DNA of 64,000 bases, taken from contig CM065710.1 of assembly GCA_017654935.2 (NCBI GenBank), forward strand, positions 29,204,197 through 29,268,196, given 5' to 3'. Positions 12,731 through 26,165 of the stretch are shown here, one piece after another; within the stretch, counting starts at the first letter, position 1, and every line of letters starts with the position of its first letter. The DNA comes from Phymorhynchus buccinoides (taxonomy: Eukaryota; Mollusca; Gastropoda; Neogastropoda; Raphitomidae). The translations under genes and the position numbers were made by a program. The notes under the pieces were generated by a model, which made no database searches, was not told the DNA's origin, and worked only from the letters and a program-made list of their open reading frames with translations.

Positions 12731-12748
12731 AAAAAAAAAAAAAAAAAA
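12656..12748 (+). repeat. Long poly(C)-poly(A) tract
   Basis: About 64 C directly followed by 28 A. It may be partly an assembly or sequencing artefact. Confidence 0.9.
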
Positions 12749-14525
12749 GTGGAGTTCTCGTTTACTGGAAATCTGGGCAAGGATGCGCGCGCGCAGATGC
12801 GCATTGAAATGCACGGCACATGCACATACAAATACACCCATATGAATAAACAAACACTCTCACACATATGCACAAGCACGCACACAAACGCAGAAAGCAC
12901 AAGCACGCACACACACACACAAATGCACGCGCACACACACAAACACATACTTATCATTTCAGTGTCTATACACACACACACACACAATACACTGACATGA
13001 CTCGCTAAAGAAAACAGCAACAACACATCACCCCATCAAACACACAAAAACAACATAACGAAAAAAAAATTGAGCGCACATTTGAAGTTTTTCTTCAAAG
13101 TTGAGCCCAGTCATACATACACTGCACTAAACTGTATATCATGGTGATGGGGAGGAGGAGGATGGTGGTGGGGGGGTAAAGGTGATGGGGGAGATGGGGA
13201 GGGTCAAAGACCCAGTGACGCACCACGATTAAGTCCCTTGGTTTTTTTCCCTGGGTAGCTGTGACCCACATACAAATGTCCCCAACTTCAAATTGAGGCT
13301 GCTCTTTAAAAATGATGTTTCGGTTTGAATTTGGGGGGCATTTATATGGGAAGTGAGACTTGGGTCAAAACAAGATTTCTTTCCAGCTATAAGAGGGAAA
13401 ACATGTGAAACCCGTGATTTTGACACATGGTGGGTCTTTAAGGGAAATAAATGAATGATGGTGCTGGGGGGGGGGGGGGGAGGAGAGGAGGGGGGGGGGG
13501 AGGAGAGGGGGGGGGGGAGAATCGTGGCAGCTTAAGTCCCACAAGGTTAATTCTGTTTTTTTGTTAAATCACACCAGCCCTGAACTCTGCATGTCGAAAA
13601 TGCCACCACTCACCATATCTCCCCCCCCTCCCCCCCCCCCCCCCCCCCTCTACCTGCTTTTGTTCCAGTAATCCATCTCACTCCCCCTACCCCCCACCCC
13701 CAAAAAGAAAAAACAAAGAGGCACGCAGACAATAATAATAATCACGGGAAGATGAGAAAGGGGGGGGTGTATTTTTATTTTTGTTCAAAAAGCCTCATCA
13801 TCTAATCTGCAGGCAGAGGACACTGTTAAATAAAAACAAACAAAACCCCCCACTGAATTCAGGAACAGAGCTTGAAGAGAAGCACCCATGCTTTCTCGCA
13901 TGGATGTGTGTGTGTGCGTTTCGACACTCGAAACTCAGGCATCATTCTTGTGTTCTTATCCAACACAAATTTTTGCAACATAAAAAATTCCACAAACTTT
14001 TTGACACGCCTTTTTTTTTCTTTTTTTTTTAGCAAGGCCCGGGCATAATTCTGTATTCTCCACTCAAAAATATTAAAATAATAATAATAAAAAAGTTCTC
14101 AAAATCTTGCGAAGAGGCCCTTATAGCTTAGTTTGGTGCTATTATTATTAATAATAATAATAATAATAATCAACATTTGCACAAATACTCCAACGAACCA
14201 TCAAGTCTGACAAGGATGAGTTTAGTTCTGTTGTCTCCATCAACGTCTTGCAAACAAAATCTTCCTCAACTTTGAAAGTCTTACCCGGCTGAGCGCAACT
14301 CGGTGTTCGAAAATTAACTTTCCCCGTAAACATTCTTAACTTGGGAAACTTGCACAAGCTGAGCACGACTCCGTGAAAATTAATTATTCATTGAATTTTA
14401 TTTAATTCCCAATTCGAAACTTCAAGTTGAAGGTTTTTTTTAGCAAGTTCATTCGGTGTTTCACTTTCGCAGGAAACCTAAACTTCAAGTCTTCAAAAGC
14501 GTAGCATGTATTATTTCATTGCACC
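12749..14525. other. Intergenic, simple repeats only
   Basis: CA repeats (12,845-12,990), G-rich tracts (13,460-13,520), C tract (13,620-13,650), ATT repeats (14,080-14,170). No exon signals were found. Confidence 0.5.
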
Positions 14526-14690
14526 TCCTCCGAAGACGGAGTGTGGCTGCCCACGTGGCAGGGTAATCAAAAACGGTCACACACATAATGTTCTCATCCG
14601 TAGCTGATGCACTTGTAGCATAGTTTTCAAAGTGCTTTCACTGTTGGGATGATCCCTGGAGTCTTTTAGCCAGGGTAAGCCAAACAAACA
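14526..14690 (+). repeat. 3' fragment of the (CAA)n-tailed repeat
   Basis: Begins CCGAAGACGGAGTGTGGCTG and ends AGCCAGGGTAAGCC plus A-rich tail. Confidence 0.8.
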
Positions 14691-14699
14691 AAAAAATGT

Positions 14700-15175
14700 C
14701 ACTTTCACCAACCCTAAACTTCAAGCGATGCCGGCTCAATCTTAAAACTTCAAGTGTTGCCGGCTAAATCCGAAACTTGACATGTTGCCAGCTCAATCGC
14801 AACCTTCAACTGTTGCCGGCTCAACCCTAAACTTCAAGTGTTGCCAGTCCAATCCGAAACTCCACATGTTGCCGGCTCAATCCCAAAACTTCTAGCGCTG
14901 CCGGCTCAATCTTAAACTTCAAATGTTGCCAGCTCAATCCTAAAATTCATGAGTTGCAAACCTCAATCCTAAATTTTAAAAAGTTCCATCCTAACCTTCC
15001 AAGCGCTGCCGGCTCCAAACATTAAAACTTCATGAACAAGCATTGCCGGCTCAATCCTAAACCTCAAGCGTTGCTGGCCCAAATCTTAAAAAACGTCACA
15101 AGCGTTGCCGGCTCAAATCTTAAAACTCCCGAGCGCTGCTGGCTCCAGCATCAAATAGTCTGGACGCCCAATCCT
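14700..15175 (+). repeat. Degenerate ~28-30-bp minisatellite
   Basis: About 15 diverged units built on TTGCCGGCTCAATCC then TAAACTTCAAG. Confidence 0.85.
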
Positions 15176-15464
15176 ACGTCAATGCAATGTCAGTTCCCCC
15201 CAAACCACCACTGTGCGAAACGATAAGCGGTCTCCACCCCTAACCTAGGGGGTGAGTGGGTGAGGGTGGGTGTGGGGCGAATAGTCATAAAAATAACTAC
15301 ACAGAAAAGGAAAGATCACCCGACAGGACGAACAGCAAAAGCCTGGCAGAGCACATCATTCGTTCTTCGTTCCTCCTCCTCCTTTCCTTCGCTCATCGGA
15401 GACGGGGTTAGTTTCTCCCGCTTGCCTCCTCGCCGTTTCCTTCCTTCCTTCCTTCCAGTCAAGC

Positions 15465-15570
<106 letters not shown>

Positions 15571-15772
15571 TCTAGGTTAAGCTGGTCAGGTTGGTCAGGA
15601 GTTGTTGCACACACCCCTACCCCCACCTTGGATGTCTTCTTCTTCTTGTTGTTGTTGTCGTTCGGGTTGAGCTACAAGTAGGTCTGCAACAAGTTACATG
15701 AGGGGGTGTCAGTGTTCGGCGTTTAGGTAGAAGCAAAACAAAAAAACAAGCAACTTATAATGAAGATCTTAA

Positions 15773-16330
15773 AGCTGGACCCTGACGGATGAGTTTTTGC
15801 AAGAAGCACGTCGGGATCACCAGAAAGACAGCCTTTTCAAGGATCGGAACACTCACTTTGCTCTGGTTTCCTAGAAATCAAGCCGTCAAAACGGCGATTC
15901 CTCCTTGGCGGAGATGCCGGAGAGAGTAGCCATTTTGGACGGGGTGGGTGGAGGTCACTCATTGTGGTTGAAGCGTTTTCTTTTTTGTAGTGCAGTAACA
16001 AAACAAAAAAAAGGAGCTATTTCCTTTGTTGTGATCGTAGCTCCTTCAGATAAACTGCATAAAATTATTTTTTTAAAATAATAAAAAGGCTTGTATTGCG
16101 AAAATTTCGTGCAAACGATTTGGCGGCCATTAGAAAAGAGACGGCACACGCCTTCTCTTTGGGTGAAAGAATTTGACTTCCAGCACCTCCGCCAAGAAGG
16201 AATCGTCGATTTGACGGTTTGATTTCCAGGAAACCAGAGCAAAGTGAGTGTTGCAATCTCTGTAAAGGGTGTTTTCCTGGTGATCTCGACATGTTTCTTG
16301 CAAAAACTCATCCGTCAGGGTGCCCCTTTA
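15773..16330. mobile_element. Fold-back element with ~160-bp inverted arms
   Basis: CCCTGACGGATGAGTTTTTG at the left end and CAAAAACTCATCCGTCAGGG at the right. CACTTTGCTCTGGTTTCC pairs with GGAAACCAGAGCAAAGTG. A second copy is at 29,848-30,222. Confidence 0.85.
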
Positions 16331-16494
16331 AGCATTTCACTCAACCTGAAAGCTTGACAGTTTACTACTCATGCGCGTAGCTTTCAACCAAAGCCTCCCG
16401 CTCGGTTTCGCTAATAGTACTTGCGCGACTGAATGTGGAGACTTGGTTCAGCTGTGAACTGAATAGGAGGCCATCCACATGACAGACCATTCAC

Positions 16495-16830
16495 AGGTGC
16501 AGAGGTAACGCGTTCGCCTCGCATACAATAAACCCAAGTTTTTTTTCCTCTCACTCTGTGCTAGGCCTTATGGGAGTCTTTCGGGGGACGAGACGATAAA
16601 CCGAGCTCTTGTGTGCCTATGCACTTAGCACAAGTTAAACCCAGTGGCAACGAAAAAGTTGTCATTTGGTCAAAATTTACTCCCCCTTGCCTTCCTCATC
16701 AGTCACACAAAAATTGCACAGATTTTTTTAAAAAAGTAGCGCGTCTCTGGCTGCGACGCGCTCTCCAGGTGGGAGCCACCGGAATTTCACAGACGCCTCT
16801 GTGTCTATAAAGTACCAAATACAAGTAACA
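16495..16830 (+). mobile_element. tRNA-derived SINE, type B, with shared 3' tail
   Basis: Degraded head (AACGCGTTCGCCTCGCAT), body as at 3,000-3,270, then GACGCGCTCTCCAGGTGGGA and GAATTTCACAGACGCCTCTG, the same 3' tail as type A. Confidence 0.75.
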
Positions 16831-17030
16831 TCGCGGGCACCAAACCCACGCTGAACAGGGACAGAGGGTAGACACCACGTTTTGCCAGCAAGTCCACAAC
16901 TCCCTCATTCAGTCGCAATTGGTGAGTTCCTCTCACCGGCCTGTTGACAGAATTTTAGTCTCCACATTCAGCTGTGCCAGCGGATAACAAAAGCCGAGCA
17001 GAGGCTTCGTTGAAAGCTACGCGTTGAGTA

Positions 17031-17377
17031 CAGTGGAGCCTCCAATATAAGACCTTCAAAAATCATCCAAAATGGGGTCGTATAAGGGAGGGGTCTTGTA
17101 AGGGAGGTAATTTTAATACTTACAAAGAAGGGCAATGTCTCGGAGAAGTGAAGGTTTTATGTGGGAGGGAGTCTTATAATGGGAGGTCTTATAAGGGAGG
17201 TTCCACTGTACAGTGGAATATGACCTCCCATTATAAGACTCCCTCCCTTATAAGACCTACTTCTCCGAGACATTGCCCTTCTTTGTAAGTATTAAAATTA
17301 CCTCCCTTATAAGACCCCTCCCCTATAAGACCCCATTTTGGGTGATTTTTTAAGGTCTTATAAGGGAGGTTCCACTG
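17031..17377. mobile_element. Two Tc1/mariner-like MITEs sharing one TA
   Basis: 17,031-17,208 and 17,211-17,377 both have ends CAGTGGA and TCCACTG. TA flanks at 17,029, 17,209 and 17,378; the middle TA serves both. Confidence 0.85.
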
Positions 17378-17879
17378 TAGTAAACTTTCAGGTTTGAGTG
17401 AAACGGCGTTGAAAATCTTCTTCATTATGTCAACAACACCTCAATCGTTAAAGCTACCACAACCGAACAAATTGGCAACACACACACACACACACACAAA
17501 CAAATACAAAACCCAACCCAGCAACCACATAAAACAGCAAAGCTTAACGTCTGCGATGAAACAATAGCGACGGAACGTCCTTGTTCTGTGAAACAATAAT
17601 TCAAACCTCCCTTCCAACTCTCACGCTTAAAGAAACAAAACAAGAAAACCTATAACCTTCCTTCCAAGCTTAGAAACAAAATAAGAAAGGCGTACCTTTA
17701 CAACCGAAACAAGAAAACTTGCAAACTAAGTGCAGGCTAGCACAACATATTTGAATGAAATTAATATTTGATTTGTTGAAACTATATATATAATTTAAAC
17801 AAAAAAATGAAACAAAATATGCAGAAACATAAATAATAGAATCTAAATTTAAAAAAATTATTAAAAAAATTGCAAAAGG

Positions 17880-18512
<633 letters not shown>

Positions 18513-19014
18513 ACACACATAGAGAAAAAGAACCACCGACAGATAAGACACGAATAAAAGCAATAGTTTTATACAAATAAAACGGGGCAAAGAACAGAAA
18601 ATTATCATCAAGTCAAAACAACATCAAATAACAACAAAGAAATCTTCATCCCCCCTCCCCAAAAAAAAACAAGAAAAAAAAAAGAAAGAAGGAAAAAGAG
18701 AGAAGAGAACCCCAACCAACACAAAATATAAAAACAACAACAAAAGCCAAAGCAGCTAAACAACAGCAGCAACACGACAAACTTCGCCTTGACCCCAAGG
18801 TCAAAGGTCAAGGCCATTGACTAACTGACCAATCAGAGGTGAGTTTCCATGAACGTAGCAGCAGTTTGAGTAGCTACATGGCGAAATGAAAAAAGAAGAG
18901 GAAAAAAAAGAAACACAATACGACATGAACTAAGACCGCTGTGACTTTTACTTATAAGTGAGATTGCAAACTTTTACTGCAGAAAGGGTTTTGTTCGTTT
19001 TGACCCTGTGTGTC

Positions 19015-19193
19015 AAAGGTGTGTGTGTGTGTAACTGACCAATGTGTGGTGTGTGTTGTGAACGTAGTGTGTGTGTGTGTGTAGTGTGGCGAAATGCAAA
19101 AAGAAGAGGATCCAAACTGTCACTGTGTGTGTGAACTGTGTGTGCTGTGACTGTGTGTGTGTGTGAGATTGCAAACTTTCCACTGCAAAAGTC

Positions 19194-19257
<64 letters not shown>

Positions 19258-19284
19258 TGCAAATGTCTTTCCATCCAAACTGTC

Positions 19285-19337
<53 letters not shown>

Positions 19338-19387
19338 CTGTGAGTGCAAATGTGTTTTCGATTTTATGTCTTTCCATTCAAACTGTC

Positions 19388-19435
<48 letters not shown>

Positions 19436-19480
19436 TGCAAATGTGTTTTCGATTTTATGTCTTTCCATTCAAACTGTCAC

Positions 19481-19513
<33 letters not shown>

Positions 19514-19560
19514 GTGTGTGCGTGTTGTGTGCGTGTGCATGTGCGCGCATGCATGTGTGA
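19015..19560 (+). repeat. Composite (GT)n minisatellite
   Basis: GT blocks alternate with GAGTGCAAATG, TTTTCGATTTTATG and TCTTTCCATTCAAACTGTCA spacers in three to four units. Confidence 0.95.
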
Positions 19561-19848
19561 ATGGCACAGGGCCTAATCCGTTGTGATAATAAAGCATAAC
19601 AGACGTGCGTATAAGCGTTTGCATATACATATGAATGTATATAAATCATTATTGTGTACGAATATGTACATAATTATCTCTGTGCATTCATGCATGCTTG
19701 TGTGCGCGTGCGTGTGTATGTGCAAACGTGTGAGCATGCGCAAACGTGTGAGCGAGTGTGCATGTGTGTGTGCAAGCATGCACAAATGTGTGAGCATGTG
19801 CCCGCAGGTGCTTCCCAATGCCAGTGAAGGGTCTGTCCTGGCCGTCTC

Positions 19849-20059
19849 CAGACCTGTTTACTCCCTACACAAGTCTCGAGTAGTCTGGATAGCTGAAATG
19901 AGTAGTTTGGGTGTGAAAATGTGTAGTTCCTACTCATTAAACCATCAAACAGTGTTCACCGATCATGAGCAATTAGAGCATTTTTTTTTAATTTTGAAGA
20001 GTAGTAGAGGTCCACATTGAGTAGAATACTACTCGAAAAGAGTAGAGTAAACAGGTCTG
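19849..20059. mobile_element. CAGACCTG-TIR element with 6-bp TSD
   Basis: Ends CAGACCTGTTTACTC and GAGTAAACAGGTCTG (with an intervening base). TSD CGTCTC at 19,843-19,848 and 20,060-20,065. 211 bp, non-coding. 20,066-20,390 shows nothing. Confidence 0.9.
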
Positions 20060-20389
20060 CGTCTCCCTGAGTTTCCTCACAATATGCAGCAGTAAAAGTA
20101 AATTAATGCTAAAAAAAAAAGGGGGGGTCTATGCCTATCCACCCAAACACGCAAACAAAAAGCGTCCGCATCAAGCAAATATAATGAGATAAACCCCCTA
20201 AAATACAACCCAGCATGAAAGGTTAGTCAAAACTGCCCGTGATTAGAATAATAACCAACGCACCATAATGCCAACTTGAAAAAGGGTATAAAAAAAAAGA
20301 AAAAGAAAAAAAGGCTCACATGACATTATAAGTGGGAGAAAAAAAAGATAGCCCCCACCCCACCCCCAAGAAACATAAAATAATTATTA

Positions 20390-20620
20390 TTTTGGTAAAG
20401 GTAAAGATGTGCCCCCCCCCCCCCCCCCCCCCCCCCGAAATTTTATTTTTCATAAAAAGCTATTTAGGAACATTTTCAGCTAATATACTAACCCTAACCC
20501 TAGCCCTAAACCTAACCCTACCCCCCACTATGAGCGATTTGTCACAGTTGTGCTTGCATAGGGTGGGGGGGGGTAGGGTTAGGGTTAGGGCTATCTGTTC
20601 ACATCTTGACCTTTGCCTTT
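20390..20620. repeat. Short copy of fold-back element with CCCTAA-like arms
   Basis: GGTAAAGATGTG at left, CACATCTTGACCTTTGCC at right, with CTAACCCTAACCCTAGCCC facing GGGTTAGGGTTAGGGC. Longer copy at 38,888-39,310. Confidence 0.75.
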
Positions 20621-20904
20621 TTTTAAAATACAAATCGAGAACTGCTTCATACAAACCTGAACAAAAAACAAAAATCACGGAATAAAGTTCCACAAAATGT
20701 TAATATGATAATATAAACACAATTTATTTTGTACTGCATGATGACAATGCTAACTGTAGTGCAGTATTTGAACTTCAAACTTCAACTTTGCCCCACATTT
20801 ATTTCTAACTGCAACATGCCTAAAAAGAAGAAGAATGAATCGCAACGCACGTTTCAATCAAAATCCTTCCATTCTCGTCTAGGCGTGGAACTATCTAGCT
20901 TCTT

Positions 20905-21715
20905 CTTCTTCTTCCGCGTTCTCAGGCCATATGGCCATAATGGGTAAGGTACATATGTGTCTGGTTTTCAGTTTTCACTGGTCTCCCCGCCGTTTACAGC
21001 CGACACACTACGATTTCGGAGGAGCTCAAAGGAGAAAAATTATTTGGAAGATCTTTTTGGAAAAAGGCCTGCAGGAGAATGGGCCAATAAGTCAGAAAGA
21101 TAGTAGATGACAGAAAGCAAAGGGAAAAAGGCAGGAGGAGAATGGGGCCAATAAGTCAGAAAGATAGTAGATGACAGAAAGCAAAGGGAAAAGGCAGGAG
21201 GAGAATGGGGCCAATAAGTCAGAAAGATAGTAGATGACAGAAAGCAAAGGGAAAAAGGCAGGAGGAGAGGGGCCAATAAGTCAGAAAGATGTAGATGGAA
21301 AGCCAAAGGGAAAAGGCAGAGAAATGGGGCCATAGTAGATGACAGAAAGCAAAGGGAAAAGGCAGGAGGAGGGGCCAATAAGTCAGAAAGATAGTAGGAC
21401 AGAAAGCAAAGGGAAAAGGCAGAAAGATAGGGCCAATAGATGAGAGAGAAGTAAAGGACAGAAAAGGGAAAAAGGCAGGAGGAGAATGGGGCCAATAAGT
21501 CAGAAAGATAGTAGATGACAGAAAGCAAAGGGAAAAGGCAGGAGAATCAAAAAGAGAGTAGATGACAGAAAGCAGAGGCAGGAGTTAAGTCAGAAAGATA
21601 GTAGATGACAGAAAAAAGAAAAAAGGCAGAGTCCAAGAGAGTGGCAGATTAGAGGAAGTTACAAGCACAGAACATCCAGAAGGTGGGGGAACTATGTTTA
21701 CGAAAGACCCCCCCA
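20905..21715 (-). repeat. GAA-tailed repeat with internal ~61-bp minisatellite
   Basis: The single internal segment (AGATAGTAGATGACAGAAAG, CAAAGGGAAAAGGCAGGAGG) is amplified about nine times relative to the copy at 10,690. Confidence 0.9.
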
Positions 21716-21844
21716 GTATTCCCACGGGGAACTATCTAGCTAAAACTAATACACTCAGGCAAAGAAGATGTAATGTTAGTAAGCGTAGACATTTTGAGTT
21801 GGGAACGCTCAAGTGCGAAATTGTAGAAAAAGCACAAACTTCTG

Positions 21845-22115
21845 TCTTCTTCTTCGACCACTCAGACAGTTTCCTGTCAATTAAGAGCGCAGATGCATCA
21901 TGCTGCTGTCATGCACCTAAGTAAGAAATAATAAGGCCCAGCACATCCGACTTCGGCTGGAGGAAATCATTGAAAATGGACCGGAAAGGCACAACGATAG
22001 TAGATGACAGCAAGCAAAGGGAAAAGGCAGATTAGAGGAAGTTACAAGCACAGAACTTCCAGAAGGTGGGGGGAACTATTTATACAAAAGACCCCCCGGT
22101 ATCCCCACGGGTGGA
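21845..22115. repeat. Fragments of two related dispersed repeats
   Basis: CACTCAGACAGTTTCCTGTC then GGCCCAGCACATCCGACTTC as at 8,650, 42,930 and 44,200, running into another GAA-family head. Confidence 0.7.
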
Positions 22116-22591
22116 AAGTTCTGTCGAGACTTGTCTTCCCCCCTCTCCCAGTCATGCAGTTAGTCACTAAAGAAAACTAGGAGCTGCCACATTTTTAGTT
22201 TTTGTTTTTTCAAACTTGTTACGTTTCTGTTCAAACTTGGTCGTTTAGGACTATAAGATGTAAAATTTAAAAAATTAACGCATTTTTTGTTTTGTTTTAG
22301 TTGTTCCATATTTTCCTATTTGTACCGAGCGAAATGGTTTGTTGATTTAATTAATACAAGACATAAAAGAATTTGAATTGCATATTTGCGACCCAGCACC
22401 ACGAAAGGGACATTAAGTCGCTGGGCTAGTTTCTCACAACAGGCTTGCAAAGTAGATTTTTTAAAATTAATTTCGAGTTATGGGTATTTTCGTGCTCTCT
22501 AAGTCTAAGATCTTATCTTTCATATCCAGCAAGGATAACCTTTAACAGTTTAATATGGTATCTAAACATTCCAAAAAGTGCTTTAAAATTA

Positions 22592-23512
22592 CAGTGGAAC
22601 CTCCCTTATAAGACCTTAAAAAATCATCCAAAATAAGGGAGGGGTCTTCAAAGGGAGGTAGTTTCAATACTTACAAAGAAAGGCAATGTCTCAGAGAAGT
22701 AGGTGTTATGTGGGAGTGACAGACCTGCCTACCCCCAATTTCTTTTTTAGGCACTCCACGAAATAAAATTCCGTACTTTTTCTAAAAATTCCGTATTTTG
22801 CAAGGAGACCCCAAAACGGAACATTACAGAACATTAAACCGCCATGCGAAATGACGAAAAACACTCTATTTTGACCGATCTTAGAAGACATTAAGTTAAA
22901 AAATTTGCCGTATTAATTTTCCATTTACTGTACTGCAGTACTGGGGCTCAAAATCGTGTACAAAATACGGAAAAATTGTATGGATAGGCAGGCCTGGAGT
23001 GAGTCTTATAATGGGAGGCCTTATAAGGGAGGTAATTTCAATACTTACAAAGAGGGCAATGTCTCAGATAAGTAGGTCTAATGTGGGAGTCTTATAAGGG
23101 AGGGGTCATATAAGGGAGGTAATTTCAATACTTACAAAGAAGGGCAATGTCTCAGAGAAGTAGGTCTTATGTGGGAGGGAGTCTTATAAGGGAGGTCATT
23201 TCAATACTTATAAAGAAGGGCAATGTCTCAGATAAGGTCTTATGTGGGAGGGAGTCTTATAATGGGAGGTCTTTAAGGGAGGTAATTTCAATACTTACAA
23301 AGAAGGGCAATGTCTCGGAGAAGTAGGTCTTATGTGGGAGGGAGTCTTATAAGGGAGGTCATTTCAATACTTACAAAGAAGGGCAATGTCTCAGATAAGG
23401 TCTTATAATGGGAGGTCTTATAAGGGAGGTAATTTCAATACTTACAAAGAAGGGCAATGCCTCAGAGAAGTAGGTCTTATGTGGGAGGGAGTCTTATAAG
23501 GGAGGTTCACTG
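22592..23512. mobile_element. Tc1/mariner-like MITE with amplified interior
   Basis: Ends CAGTGGAACCTCCCTTATAA and TTATAAGGGAGGTTCACTG with TA flanks. The internal unit TACTTACAAAGAAGGGCAAT plus GTCTCAGAGAAGTAGG repeats about seven times. Confidence 0.85.
22720..22996. mobile_element. CAGACCTG-TIR element, 6-bp TSD, nested
   Basis: Ends CAGACCTGCCTACC and GGATAGGCAGGCCTG. TSD GAGTGA at 22,714-22,719 and 22,997-23,002. Confidence 0.85.
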
Positions 23513-23744
23513 TAGTAGGTTGATGCATTTTCTTGAAATAGTCTAGACTTAAGACTGTAATTTCTCAAAATGGCCGACAGTCGCCTTAATACCGACTTTA
23601 AATGCTCATAACTTTGCAACAAAAAAGGATACGAGAATGCTTTTGACATCATTAGAAAGAGATTTGTCTGAAGTTTCCAACTGTGCCATTCTCTCAGAAC
23701 GGTCATTTTGACACTTAATGTCCCTTTCATGGTGCTGGGTCATA

Positions 23745-25283
23745 TTTAGTTACTCCTTTTGCTGTTTTTCCCTGCAAGTCAGTCATTTAAGAATACACAA
23801 CGCATACAAACAGAAATTGCACTTGCAGTTATTCCCAGTCCTTGTCTAAACAATTCTGATCTATTGTGTTAATTTTCTTTCACCTGGTAAACCGTAAAAA
23901 AAATGTATCAAAAAATCCAAATACAATCTATCCCAGGGAGAAGGGGTGAATTCTGAAATACGTACATACATACATAGATCACACTGCACTACTGGCTCTC
24001 TTCTTCTGAATCCTGTTGTCAAGAGACGATCCAATAGAATGTACTTGAGAATATAAATGACCACTGGGACCAGTTAAGGCACAAAAAACACTCAATGTCT
24101 TTTTTTAATTTTTTTTACAGCAAATAGTTATAAATAAAAATCGGACAAACGCAAGACAAGCATGATATGCAATGGAGATAGGACGAGCAAAAAACCAAAA
24201 TAACCCCCAAAAAACGATTTCAAAAGAGGATGATTGTAAATGACCACAAACTCCGTTCACACCCATTTTTAAGGGTCTGAAACTGAAAGTCTGTTTAACT
24301 CAATGGAGTCATATCGGAGACGTCATTCCGACACTCACGGGTGCAACTCCCCCAAATGAAAAAAACCTAAAAGGCTGGGGTCCAGGGACCCATGGCCCCG
24401 GTAGGGTACAGGGGCAGAGCCCCGTCGGACGATTCAGGGGGGCAACTTAAGATAGAGATATAATAAGACAGACTGTTAAAATGATAGACAGAGACAGTTT
24501 GAGTCTGATAAGCCTTGTAAAATTATTACATTGCCTTTGTAAACTTCCAAGTTAGAACAACTAGACTAAGTTAAAAACGCCCCAAATCGATTGTGGTAAA
24601 ACGTTTTTTGGGATGAATGAAAAAACCCTGAAGTTCAGTATCTGGTAAAATAAAAAATACTGAAATCAGTATACAAATTAAAGAGTAGCACACATGGACA
24701 CTGTTCCCATCTTTGGAGTCTTCTGAGTGAAGATTATGCTCAGCAACAAAGGCAAAAACCCTCTGCTATCACAGACAAATCCTCTTCAATCCTCGAAAAA
24801 ATTTGGAAACCCCCCGACAATTCTGAAGCCTGAAGGATCGAACGAACCAATGAAGATGGAAGCAGCAGACAGCATGAAATGCCGAAAGACAGACAATGGG
24901 GCGAAGAAGAAGCGTTCCATGCACACGGACAGACACAGAAGACAGAACGACAGAGCAATTCGCGAAACACACAGACACACAAACACAGACAACTGGGACA
25001 AAACTGACAAGACGGAGAGACAGACAAAGCTATTCCGCTACACAGACAGACAATGGGGGCGAAGAAGAAGCGTTCCATGCACACGGACAGACACAGAGCA
25101 ATTCGCGAAACACACAGACAACTGGGACAAACAAAGCTCGGGACACAGACAACACGCGACAAAAACTGACAAAGACGGAGAGACAGACAAAGCTATTCCG
25201 CTACGCAGACAGACAATAAACGATAGAGCGAATCTCACCAAACGCAGACAGACAAAGCATTCCGTTACACAGACAGACCCGCC
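23745..25283. other. Intergenic; degenerate ACAGACA repeats from 24,880
   Basis: 23,745-24,335 shows nothing. 24,338-24,440 is a GGGTGCAACT-element fragment. 24,890-25,280 contains diverged copies of ACAGACAATGGGGCGAAGAA and AAGCTATTCCGCTAC. An open frame across it is repeat-derived. Confidence 0.5.
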
Positions 25284-25583
25284 TTGGCATAAGGCTGTGG
25301 TCAGGCCAACCGACATAAGCTAGAACACCAAGGCTACATCAAAATGATGTTATCTTCTGCATAGCTATGCGGGGATTGTCTTTAGCCATGGCAAGCTCCA
25401 GGTGTAACATCATCATCTCCGAAGTCGGAGTGTGGCTGCCCAATGTGGCGGGGTAATCAAAAACGGTCGCTAAACACGTAGCGTTCTCATCCCTACCCGG
25501 TACGTTTGTACCGTAGCATTCAAGCGCTTCGGCTGTTGGGATGATCCCTGGAGTCTTTAAGCCAGGGTACAACAACAACAACG
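25284..25583 (+). repeat. (CAA)n-tailed dispersed repeat
   Basis: Full-length relative to the 11,497 copy, ending ACAACAACAACAACG. Confidence 0.85.
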
Positions 25584-26026
25584 TAGACAGACAATGAACG
25601 GTAGAGCGATTCATGAAACATAGACAGCTACGAAACATTGCATACGCGCACAAATAGAGACACAAATGGACAACAAAGCATTTCACGAAACGCAGACGCA
25701 GCCATGCCACAAAACAATGCACACACGTTCAGACAATCACTGAATCAGGCATGGTACTGGAGAGAAAGAAAGCATTCACAGCCTAGCACCCTGCCATGTG
25801 TTTACCGTCTATTTTCAGAGCTTAAGTCAGTGATTTCCCCCCCCGTTAAAGCGACGCATGCGCCCTTGAAAAAAATAGTTACCACCCCCCCACCCCCAAA
25901 CTTCGTCGGTTGAGATGCAATGGACAACCCCCAAGAACACCAAAAAATACATGGCGGGCCACAAGAGTTAAACTAAAAAACTCTCCAAAGTTCCGCACGT
26001 TCACTTTTCCCCCGAATTCAGCCAAA

Positions 26027-26165
26027 AGGGCATTTGCCACGAGTGTTCGTTCTCAAATACTAATTTGCCCGCTGCTCGTTCTGCCTGAGTTACGCCAACC
26101 TTTCAGTGAAATTCAAGGTCGCCGCCACGTGGCCGATACCCTACTCCCCGAAATAGTACCACGCA
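26027..26165. mobile_element. Palindromic MITE, GGGCATTTGCCAC family
   Basis: GGCATTTGCCACGAGTG on the left, CACGTGGCCGATACCC on the right. Copies at 48,868 and 55,505. 25,584-26,026 and 26,166-26,935 hold no recognised feature. Confidence 0.7.

Larger units (their letters stand above)
22388..23744. mobile_element. TIR element (CGACCCAGCACCA ends) hosting other elements
   Basis: CGACCCAGCACCACGAAAGG on the left matches CCTTTCATGGTGCTGGGTC reversed on the right. Flanks ATATTTG and ATATTTA look like a TSD. The interior is the 22,592-23,512 MITE. Confidence 0.65.

Noticed and set aside
24727..25323. Long plus-strand open frame (198 codons)
   Set aside because: It is built of degenerate ACAGACA repeats; the composition is Asp/Thr/Arg/Gln periodic and no splice or homology evidence supports it.
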